NCBI GenBank assembly: GCA_037893245.1
Contig: JBAIAA010001113.1
Coordinates: forward strand, 395,453 to 459,452
Reading direction: 5' to 3'
DNA length: 64,000 bases
Origin: Crossaster papposus
Lineage: Eukaryota > Echinodermata > Asteroidea > Velatida > Solasteridae
Below the pieces are notes generated by a model that saw nothing but the letters and a program-made list of their open reading frames with translations, was not told the origin of the DNA and did no database searches. Both the position numbers and the translations under genes were made by a program. Below, piece after piece: positions 26,801 through 38,800 of this stretch (its first letter is position 1; each line of letters starts with the position of its first letter).

Positions 26801-29800
26801 CCGCAAAACTCAGAAAGTCCCCCGTGCTGAAAAAAAAGCTGCGATTGCGTTCGGTGATTTACGGAGTCTTGATATCTGGTTGCGGATTTATGTGGCAGAA
26901 ACGGGAGCGAAACGTATTAATGAAGAAATTTGGAGCAGGGTCTAATTTTGTACCGGTCGCGGGCGCGTCGGGGTCTAGAGTGATGTATAACGCGCTGAGA
27001 CCGATAAGTAGGCAATGCGGAAAATGGGTCATTGTGTAATGAGATATGTCAGAAGGGAAAGGCTGTATGCTACGAGTGAAAATGTTATAAACATGGATGC
27101 CCATCATTGCTGGGTGACTGTGGAAAAAAAAAGGTTTGACGTTCGACACCTGAACACCAGTGCGGCCATCTGTTCTGTCTTGATGATTTGTTTTTATGGA
27201 TTAGTGTTACGTCTGTTGCTCACAATGCTCACAACTTTAAACTGAGACCATTAAACTGCTAAACCGTTAAACTGAGACATTTGGCTGAAATTCGACTAGG
27301 CAAGTCTGTGATTGCTTCTTTATTTGGTCATTGTTAACAATGTTGGCGGATCAAAAAACATAGGTCAGAATGATTGTTCCAAAATCTAAATCTAAATTTG
27401 CTGAGTCTCTTTCCAAGTCAAAAATGACAATTTATTGTCTACTGTCTAGGTCATCTTGACCAGAAAGTGTCATTTTTGACCCAGAAAAGGACTAAGTGAA
27501 ATTAGATTCAGATTCTTTCTGGTTTAGTCGGACCCAAGAGTTTTTCGAGCGTGCCGTGTTTTTCCTCATTTCGTTAAGAAAAACACGTTTCATTTACATT
27601 AGAGATTGCATTTCGAAAACTCCTCCTCCATGCAAATACGTCAAAATGTGAACTTGTAAAGACATGTACATCAACACAATGTGTGTACGTATCTGTATGG
27701 CATGTCTCAGACCCTATAGCGGCCTTTGGTGTTGGCGTCATACATGTAGACATAGGCATGGCAGATCGGGTGTAAATGTCGGTCAAACTGGTGTACTTGT
27801 GTTTACGAGGTAAAGGGTTTTGGCAAGGATTCGAGGGGATTACGTCGAACAAGTTATCAGCTCAAGTTTGACGAGTGTTTGATTGCGGGGGATTACAATG
27901 TACATATCATTGCGACACGCCGTGCACATCCAACAAAGCCGTTGTATTACACCATGGGTGTATGCAATGTGCCGCTCGTAAAGATAAGATTGATGCTATA
28001 GTCGGTCTGTCTTATTACGTAATCTTGTAGTCTGGAAACTGTTAATTTCCCGGACATTGAAGCATGAGCTATGTGGGCTGACACATAAAAGAGGAGTGTT
28101 CTTCGAGCTTACCATGAGCATACTGACAGATTTGTATGTCCTTTTTTGTCTTCAGTATGTTATTCCATGTTGATCCAAGCTCGGTGGTCTGACAAGCATT
28201 AAAACACGTTGTAAGATTTCGGAAGAATTGCACCCAGCGGGCTATTTACAGCTCTCGCCGAGTGCAAGTTAGCCCTAATTTGTTACCCCCACTTGTGTTC
28301 ACTCCTTCTTATTCCTCCATTCGGGTGCGCTACGTATTCAGGGAAGCCATGCAGGTTAAATTCGATTAACGCAAACCCCGTGTACGGTCGTAAAATTAAT
28401 AGGCAGCAAGTTCTAATCTCAAAAGAGGGTGGACAGAACATGTCAGTAAAAAGTACGACGGATTTTAAATTGGTAAAAACAAATAGTTATCAGTTTAAAA
28501 TTGATGACGAAACTTTATATTACCGTTCGCCCCCGTAAAATCGACCGGATGGTTCTCAAATTATGGACAAGAAAGTGGGAAAATAGGCTTTTTGAGCGTA
28601 TTAACGGGCACTTAGACAGAAAAACGCTCACGTGAACACACAAATTCATATACAAATGCCGTAACTTTACTTGCTTTTACTGGTGTGATCAGGGGCGTAG
28701 CGAGGACATTTTCATTGTGGGGGGGGGGGGGTTGGGGGGGGGGGAGGGGGAGTCGGGCGGGGGGGGGGGTCGGGGGGGGTGGGGGGGGGGGTGGGGGGGG
28801 GGGGTTGGTGGGGGGGGGGGGGGGGGGGTTAAAGTAAATTTGCCGACTCTGAGCCGAGTGAGCAGGAAGCCATTTACGGCGTGGGGTCCGGGGCCCGCTA
28901 GGATATACACCATTGGTGATTGCTTAATATCACGAATGGGTACATTTGGGGGGTTGTATTTTATACTAAATATCGTTTAACTGACCTGTCCGAAGTTTTA
29001 CAATCATGGATGCCGAGAAAAGCACGAAAATAGCGTTTGTTTTACACCGGCGTCGAGCAGTTTATATTCTTTCGTTTTCTTTCTTTTTTCGCGATCGCCT
29101 TATCGTCTTGTGCATATGTGGAACAGTACACAGTACTTCAAAATACTACACAATTCTCATAGACTAGTGTGTAGTATACTGCAGTTTACTTATGCATGTA
29201 GTACTTTGTGGTATTGGGTAACGTTAGGGTGATTAACAACGCGAAAGATCCATTAATTGTTTTGCCTCACAACAGCCTTGTGTTTTTGTTATACCACAGC
29301 GGGTGATGCAGAGACCGAATTATGCATCTTTCTTTATCGTGGAGCTATAGTTTCATGTTTTCATATAGTAGAGCCCTTTTATCAAAGTTTCATTATCAAA
29401 CTCCAAACCAGACGACTCACTTAGCAGAAGGAGAAGAAAAAAAACTAGACCCATCCTTCTAACCGAATCCAGCATAAGCCCTGTCTCCTCCGAGTTCAAG
29501 GCAATTTCTGAAGGAAGTACTGATGAATTTATAGGTCTGAGCCATGACCTCATTGGGATTTTTTCCCACCAGTACCATTGCACTTTTGGTTGAACCAACA
29601 CGAACCGCGCGGCACTTGCACACAGGCTGGTCTGATACGGCTAAAGTAATAGTAATAATACACTGTATGGAATGATATTTGACTTCAAAAGAGCGAAATT
29701 ATAGTCGCCAGAGTTTTTAAGGCGGGGGGGGGGGGGGACTATTAAGAATAATAAACAATTTGTACATTTTATCCGCTCGATTGTTTTAACTTCCCCTGTT

Positions 29801-32800
29801 GTATGCCTGTCCGGTGTATTATACGCTTCGTTCGCGACGCTACTTTAGCTTACATTGTATTAAATAATTGAATCTGATCAAATAAATAAGATAATAACGG
29901 GGACAAATAAACAGAATGTCCCGCGCACTTCATCACCATGCCGCGTTGACGCATCATGTTTTCCAGTTGTCCGGAAGTGTTTATTGAAGTTCGGGTGTGG
30001 TTTTTTTTTTATTCGAAATCTCCCGTCACTTAATTAATTTTTCACGGGTCTGTGGCGGGCGTGACGCGTACAACGGAGGCCGATCGCCCCGGTGCAGTCA
30101 GCGCTCATGCCCCGGTGCAGTCAGCGGTCCATGTTAGGTCCTCATTAGGGGAGTGAGTGGAATGGCACAAGGGAGATTGCTTTGTGTTATCTCGAACGAA
30201 GGGAGCATCCGATGACAGCTACAATCCAGGAGCTGTCTTGTCAATTTGTATGATTGTTTAAAGTTACACAAGGTTTGTCGCTTGAGTGCTTGGGGAATCA
30301 GACTTGTCGCATATACATATATTCAGCCGAGGGTTTCAATGTGTTTATAATATCAAACCAAGCAGTTAAGTTGATTGATCTTGTTAGTGTTGACTAGAAT
30401 TTCACGCAACGTACAAGTTGCTTATTATATATTTAGCAATATTTAAAGAAGTGCAGCCTGTTAATTTTCTTGTAGCCGATAAATGATTCGCATTGATTTA
30501 GGTATATAATAATGGGGGCAGTTACCATATTATGAAATTGAAAGTGAGGTATTGGAAAGTAAGGATTGAAATGATCTAAAGTTAACTACAAATTTGTATT
30601 AATACCAGTCTTCTCTGATGAATAATTTTAAATGTATGATTAAACATACCTTAATGTTGTAAGCCACATAACAAAAACACATTGAAAGTGAAGCTAGAAT
30701 GTAAAAATAGTCTGGCACCATCCAATCCAACAGTTCACATTTTATAAACTACATTCAGGGAACACGACCAAAATGGCTTCCACGTGAATAAGGTCCATAA
30801 CAAGTACAGTTTTGGCTTAGTGGGTACAATGCTGAGAAAATGAGACTGAAAAAACAGTGCACAGTTTTAGGGTGTAGTACTAACATGACTCAGTTACTAT
30901 AGTAGGCGCGTTAACAAACCTGGCAAATATTCTTAAATGTCTGTTATCTTTTGAATAATAACATTTCAGGGGGAATAGTCTCACAGGGTATAATTGGTAC
31001 CATTTTCACAAGTTTGAGCAACGATTTTCCCGTTAAATCAGTATGTAAATTAATTCAAATGTTACTAATACTACATTTGAATGACACACTGTACATGTAA
31101 TTTTTCATGCTGCTAAACTGTTGCACCATCCGATTCTGCAGCGACGTTTTCAATGGTCGGTGAAATTTTTACGCGGTGGGAATCAGTACCCATTCACATT
31201 TACGGAACTCGATATCGTAAAGGTAGGATACACCATTTGCATACATCCCTCTCCTATAACCTATGTACAAGGAATTCCTGAGATTCCGGGAACACAATGC
31301 CCCCCCCCCCCCCCCCCCCCCCCATACGCCCATTCAAGCCATTACCAATGGCGTATCCCACCTTTAAGTAGATTAACAATTATAATGTAGGCCTACATCG
31401 TTCATTGACACCCGCAGATTGCATGTCTATTGATATAGAACGCGCGGCAGCTGCGCGTGGCTTGTCCACGTATAAACGGTGTATGGTTGACTTTGTCGCG
31501 GTGGCTCTTGAACGTTTAAGTTTAATTATCACTTTCAGGCGATAACCGTTTAACTTAAAAACAGGTGTTAGTAACCAGATAATCGATGTGCAGAATATTT
31601 ATGGACAGACGTGGTTTAGAGATAATTTAAACTGAAGAATACCGCCCAAGTAACCCATGAAACATCATTTTAACACAATAACGAAATAAACGTAATTGTC
31701 CAACGAAATCAACGCACACAGCGTCGACTGTATTTTCTGCGCCTTAGCTCTTTCTTGATATATTATGTCGTTGGAAGCGATATGTAGGGGAACTAGGGAT
31801 TAAGTGATGGAAATGAGATTATTTTAAAAGTATAAATTTTCGGAAATGAATGGGTTAGGAGACTAGTAAATATTGTTAATTGTTTATAGATTCTGGGGGA
31901 AAAGCTGTCTGGTTTCTTGACATCCTTCAAACAAAACAGATCAATTTATAGACGTCAGGGAATTATCCGGTTCGGATAGTAATGATGAGCAGCTTAATGT
32001 GTTGCTGCATACGTCGGTTTGATGACATTAGTGGAAACAGGGTGGACCGCGTGAAGGTCTCCCACCCCCACGGATGTGTAACCGTATTGCAAATAAAATG
32101 CGGACTCACTCAATTTAAGAAATTAGGGGAAGTGTTTGAAAATAGGTTTTTCATACACAATTCCCTTTTCTTGAAAACCACAGCACACCAGGTGCCGTGA
32201 TTTCATTGGATTTGAGTCTGCTATTCATTTACATGTTTTTCATAAAGTTCCTTTATAATTATTTGCAAATGATGGATTAATAATGGATAAATAAAAAGTG
32301 TTTTCAAACACTTATATAATACAAATCAAGTATTATTAAGAGGGCCTAATATTTCGACCTTAACAAGATCTTCTTAATAGACCACAGGGCATGGCTGCAA
32401 AATGTGCTCAGAAATCAATTTCCTTGGCGCACCTCTTGAATCTAAGTGGAATCACTGCAGTCTGTTAGCTGGGATCATGTGGATCACGAAAAACCAAAAT
32501 CCCCAATCGCAAGTTCACCAGTTAATTAAATATTTGCATTTTAATCACCTGTGTAATAATGGGCGCCCTCTATTGACCAGGATTGGAAAGCTGTGTACAT
32601 TTTCAATGGGAAAAAATTGTTTATTGCAGTTGCTTGTTCAAAAGGGAATCTACACAGACAGAATTCGATTAAAGAGGAATTAGGGTGTGTTTTAATGTCA
32701 TAATACAAATTTTCATTTTGTTCATTGCCATAATTTGAACTTTTTAATAGAGTGTAATTTTTTTATTGTTATTGTTTGATTTTTGTATTATAATTTTTTT

Positions 32801-35800
32801 TTTTTTTTGGGGGGGGGGGGGGTTAAAAATCTACATGTAAATTGTGTGAAAAATATATATACACGACCAGATTTTTTTTTAGCTTTAGTCTTTGATACAT
32901 GTTTTTTTTCGTGACGGTAAAACTGAAATTTGTCCATGTCTTTAACAATGTACATGTGAGTGGGTGAACAACAACTCGTACCGATTTACATTTAATACAC
33001 AATTCTGTTATAACAAACATTTTGCCCATTTCCAGCTGAATTTATATTAGGGAGAGTCAGATGGAAATTAGACTGTGTGATACAATGTTTCTGTGGTGAC
33101 AAGATCCTTCCCCTCGATCTGTGACAGCAGCCACTGATCTTCTTTTTTCCTCGCTGCTTCCAGAAGCTTTCCTGCAGTCTGGCATTGTGCGTCTGGCATT
33201 GTGAAAGTTTGTCAAGGACAATTGTTCGTTTTTTTGGTCCAAACTCCACCTCTGTTCTATTTTTTTTAACGGCATATACTCAACTACATCACGTACTGTT
33301 GACAATGCAGATTCCTGCGGTACATCAACCAGTGCGTGTACGATTGGAATGCCGATATGATCATCTCCGCTTTTTCGGCGATTTTTGCTTGGGTACATTT
33401 TTCCACCTACCGGCACAAGCGTGGGATATTTTAAAACTCTTTTCAGAGAACAACAAAACCCTGGAATCTGCATCTGAACCGTGCATAATACACTTTGTTT
33501 TGTTCAAATCGCTATCGTCTGAGCAGCTCCTGTCAACAGCGCCTACGTTCGCTCTATTTCACAACGCCCGCTATTGGTTCATTTTCCCACTATTCGCACA
33601 AACGTGCCGCACCACGACAGAAGGGCCTCGTTGATTGGTCGTTGAAAAATATGAATTTTAAATTGAGATTTTATCGAGTACTGGTTCGCAGACCGTTTGG
33701 GGATTTTATTTGTGAGTTTCCCAACAACTTTCTAAGTAGTTTAAAGTAAAATTTATATAGATTCACGATATGCGTCAAGAAGGTGCAAGATAATCGGCCA
33801 TGCCCTGTGGTCTATAAGGGACTAAATGACAGAGAAACAAACATAATAGAGCAACAGACAGCATGATGCACATCATGGATGGCGAAATAAACACAAAAGA
33901 AAATGCACAGAGTCCAAAGGAACAATCAACAAAAGGAGGATTATATAAAACGGTTCGTTTGCCGCTTTTCATAAAAATGCAAAGCCACCATACACCAGTA
34001 ATCTGCCAGGATTTGTTCCGACCTTCTTATGTTCTGACAATGGAGGAATATTCCTCCATGTTCTGACTTCGCTTGGCTCCATGACTTTATTTATTACCGT
34101 CCCTGCCAGAATAAATCCACTGTTATGTCTTGGGTGGCAGCCCAATGCCTGAAATTCATTAGCGTCGGTGAGGATAATCGGTTAGTGCTCCGAGGCTATT
34201 ATAATGCAAACACCGGGCGCTTGTTTTATAGGGATCGGCATGGGAGGGGGTCGCGTTTCCATCCATCCTCAAGTATATGCGTACTGCTTCAGCCCCTTGT
34301 GTGAACGTTCGAAGGTAAATTATACATTATATCATGCTCGTGTCCAGCAAGGTTATAGTCTCGGGTTACACACCGGTAAAGGATCTCTTTTGATAAGAGG
34401 TAGGGTGGTTATGTGGTTCCGATAAGAACCGGTGGTTTAACACGACGTTTCGACCAGTATGCCCTGCTCGTCCTCAGGTGATAATAAATACGCCAGGGTG
34501 GTGATAAATACGCCATCTTCCGAAATTAAGGGGAAATAGTTGAAACTCTTCAAGGTATTTGAGACACACGTGGAATTAAAACTTACTTCGCAATAGGAAA
34601 GGGCATGATGCGAGTTTGCATTCAAAGCGAACACGGTCCGTTATATGGTTATATATAACAGGTTGTGATTTCACATACTTGAAGAGGGACCGACTTCGTT
34701 TGTTTATGTCTGTAGCGCCCTCTGCTGACAAAGATGAGACCTCTTGCCAAAAGTTGTCTTGCCGGGTCCGAATTTGCTTGGCTGTGGCTTCAAATTGCAC
34801 ACAAGTCTGTAGAAAGTGGCTGCAGCCGATACCATTAATAGACTTGTGTGTAATTTCTAACAATAGCCAAGTAATTCGGGCACGGCCTGCCTACGCAGTT
34901 TGTGCAGTTGACATCCATCCTACGATACTCTTTATTTTCAAACGGTCCCACATCTGTTTTCATTAACGGCACGGTTATGCACAAGTGAATTACAGAAGAA
35001 TCAAGCAAGGCAGATTACATTTTTCCCACCTCAAACCATCTAGAAATTGGTATGAAAAAAGGATCCTGACATTACAACGGTTGTAATTTAAGTTTGAAAG
35101 TAAAGCTGTACGTATTCATGTAGCTGTAATGTTTTTTTCTTTAGGTTTTGGTTATAACGAACAAAGAAGCGCATTGGTCTACCCACGCATTTTAAAGACG
35201 GCTTGAATAAGTGCAAACGATATGTAATTTTCTCCAGCAAAGAAATCTAATATAGAGTGGGTCCAGTTTATTTATGATTAGACCTGCACAATCAATTCAA
35301 GCAAAGCCGATGTAACTATACATCATGTATATCCATTTGAGCGTAAACGATTTACAACGTCACAGATCACAAACTCGCCTGTATACATACACACAACATA
35401 ACACCCGTCTCTGGTGTTTTTTAATGTCTCTATAAAACACTAGCGCGAAATATATGCACGGCAGCAAGGAACTACCGGTGTGGATTTCAATTTAATGAGG
35501 ATGGTTGTTCCTTGCTTTATGGTTAAGCCGACTAAAGGAAATCAGTGGTCGCTGTTTTAAACTACCGTCTCCTTGGAGGTGATCAATCTTGGGAGCTAGT
35601 CACCTGTCGACTTCAAGGGGTAAATGGAGATAAGGGGAAACACAAAAGGGTCACTACTGTTGTGCGCATGAATTATTTGATTAGTTTTGATTAGGTGAGA
35701 TAATGCCGACGGAATTCAAATGACAGCCTGGTGTTGGGGGATGTTCACCCTCTGGTGCTGGGGGGGGGGGGGGGGGGGGGGGTCTGTGGAGGCTGTCGTC

Positions 35801-38800
35801 ATATTTAGTATGGGATTGCTATATTTGTCGTCTTGAGATTTGGACATGAACAACTTTCGCTGCACGTTTGTTGATTGCAGGCTATTGTGGTCAATTTCTA
35901 ACAGGTTGATTACAAGTCATTTACGCTGTCCACGCGTCATTGTCAATCACAAGTCAAATCACAAGTCAAATCACAAGTCAAATCACAAGTCAATCACAAG
36001 TCAAATCACAAGTCAATCACAAGTCAATCACAAGTCAATCACAAATTAATCACAAATTAATCACAACTTAATCGCAAGTTAATCGCAAGGCAAACGCAAG
36101 TCAAATCACAGTCAATCACAGGTGAATCACAATATAATCACAAGTCATTCACACGTTAACGACAAGTCAATCGCAAGCCAATCTTAACTATGGAAGTGGT
36201 AATGAAACCAAAGATCCCTCAAAAGCACCCTATAGGCACTGTAGCTCGTAAGCCTGAAGAAACCTTTAAAGAGAGAAGACAATGAGAAGAAGGTACAGTT
36301 TAGAGGTAGGAAGAAAACCCCATAGGAATATCCTGGGGGGAAAACCCAGGGAGTCAGGCAGGGACTGAAAACCCAATCTTGGGGCACTGCACTGCAAGAC
36401 AAGCACAACCTTTATCACTAGGCAATCACACATCTTCAAGTTTGACTTGACAAGCAAATTTAAGTGAAATGTAAGACATTCATTGTCGTTGTATAATCCC
36501 TTTTTCTGGTAATGACTAAACTTGACGACAATGTGGTGATTATGACAGTTTATAAAGTGAATTTGATTTTGATTCTGGTGATATATACGATGGTTGTGGT
36601 AAGAATGCAAAATAGTTTGACCCACTCTGATGTCTGATGGATGCATCTTGCAAACGGTCCTTGGGTCTTGAGTTCCTGGGTCTTGGGTTCACTGGCTCAA
36701 TTTGAGCGCTAACGGCTGAAACAAAGAGATTAGTCCTACCTTATATAGATGTCTTGCTTCCTTGCTTGCTTGCTACAAACTCGCTGTTGAAACAGAACAG
36801 AAAAACACATCTGAATGGTAGAAGAAAAAAATGAAATGTACTTATGGAGTTTTGGAAACAAGAGGATAAGACAATAATTATATTCATAGTATCCTAAAAA
36901 GATGCCCCATGTATTAAACAAAAATCAGGTTTCCCTGTGGGGTCAATCCGTGTCAATTCAACATGCTTTTGGACATATAGTGAATGCACACAGCGTGACT
37001 ATAAAGGAAGACTGTGTATGTTACGTGGTTATGAAGGGTTGATTTCAGCGACTGTATGATGTAATATAGTAATATAGTCGTGATTGTTTATGCATAGTTT
37101 CACCATAGATCTATGGTTTCACTAATTGTGCAAATGAGACTTGTCGAGAGCTCGCGATGTTCAACAGTATTTTCTAGGACGGCATTGAATCTGATTTGTG
37201 CGGTGGGCCGGTGGCGATTTTTTTTTTCCCAAACAGGTTTGCACAATTTCATGAATTATTCAGTAGTTGCGTTGATCGCTGTACAACACTTAGGTTCTAG
37301 GTCTCCTTTTCCCCTTAAATTAAAAATACTCTAAAGATATCAATTTGACTAGGAAAAACGAGGTGACCTACTACACCAGGATTCGAACCCGGGATCTTTG
37401 ATCCATAGCAAATCCCACTATCCACTACACTACGTATAGCAGCTCAACAACAGCTGTTCTTTAAAGTGATTTATTGTAACTAGTTAACTAATAACAACAA
37501 TGCTGTGACGTCATGTTTTATTCCGATGAATAAACATAACTTCTCATCCAAACTACTGAATAATTCATGAAATTTTGCAAACCTGTTTGGGAAAAAAAAA
37601 TTCGCGGGCCGGTGGCCATACGAGAGCACAACGCATCACCCGCCGTGAGATGTACCGCTTGGTACATGTACTTGTTTAATTGTGTATCGATTATTTTACA
37701 CTCTCGCAGCGCTAACTTAGCTTAAAGGTAGGATACACATTTTGCAGATTTCGAAAAAATTTACTACCCAAATATTAAGACAAATCTTACTTATTTGAAA
37801 GTGAATAATAATTGTAGGCATCCAGCAAAATGATTGCGCTAGATATCCTGTAACTGTGTCAAAAACAAATTTTATTTTATTTTATTTTATTGCAATACTG
37901 TTACACATACGTGACTGGGTGCCAGAAAACTAGTCTGGTTTCCTATAACCTGGTAATTTCCCAGAGAGTCTATAAATTGATCCGGTTTCGACTGAACACG
38001 AAACTTGAAAAATAGGCCAGCGTCACAATATTTACTATAAATATGAACCCCTCTAACCCATTCATTTTCGGAAATTACACTTACAGAAAAAGCTAAAAAG
38101 TAAAATGATGTATACTGCTGTTTGCTTAGGAACTAATTGTATAGTCGGACAAAAAAAAGGAGGATGCTGAAAAAAGTCAATGTCTCCTGTCTCAAAGATC
38201 GTCGAGTCTTGGATCTTCCTTCCTTCCATCATCAAGAGATAATAAGATGGCATCTCCGCTGATGGGCAAATATTGGACTGGTTCTTTATTTTACCTCACA
38301 GAAACCCAGAAAGCAATCAAAATCTGGTAATTCCTGTTGAACGAGCGGGGAGTCGTCTTCGCTTGTCGGTTGCGGAATGTTGTTCGTCCGTGATTGTGGC
38401 TACAGGGCTTAGACCCTGTCAACACGATTTAGTCGCTGTCTCGTCGTAAACCCACCTAATTTGGCCACTCGTAAACTCGGATCGACTTGGAGGGATTACA
38501 TTGGGGAAAGAAGAAAGAAAACAAAATCCCCACTGAAATTGATTAAAGGTTATTATGGCCTGGATCAGATGAGATCCTCACAGTGACGGATATTTTAACG
38601 CTTGTCAGTTCGAACATTGGCATTTGAGCATCATAATCCGAGTGGAATGTCAAGTTGGTATATCTGGCTAGCAAGTTGCATGCGACATCGTATGGGAAAG
38701 TTTTGGTTTATTGTTAGAAAGTAGACCGGCTAATCTTTGGCCCAAATCTGGGACCAATTTCATGGAACTGCTAAGCACAAAAATGTGCTTAGCAAAAAAA

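Noticed and set aside
28717..28980. Gly-rich and Pro-rich frames on both strands
   Set aside because: Pure consequence of the poly(G) tract.
35944..36180. CRISPR-like array
   Set aside because: Units of 9-11 bp without spacers in a eukaryotic intron: a simple tandem repeat.
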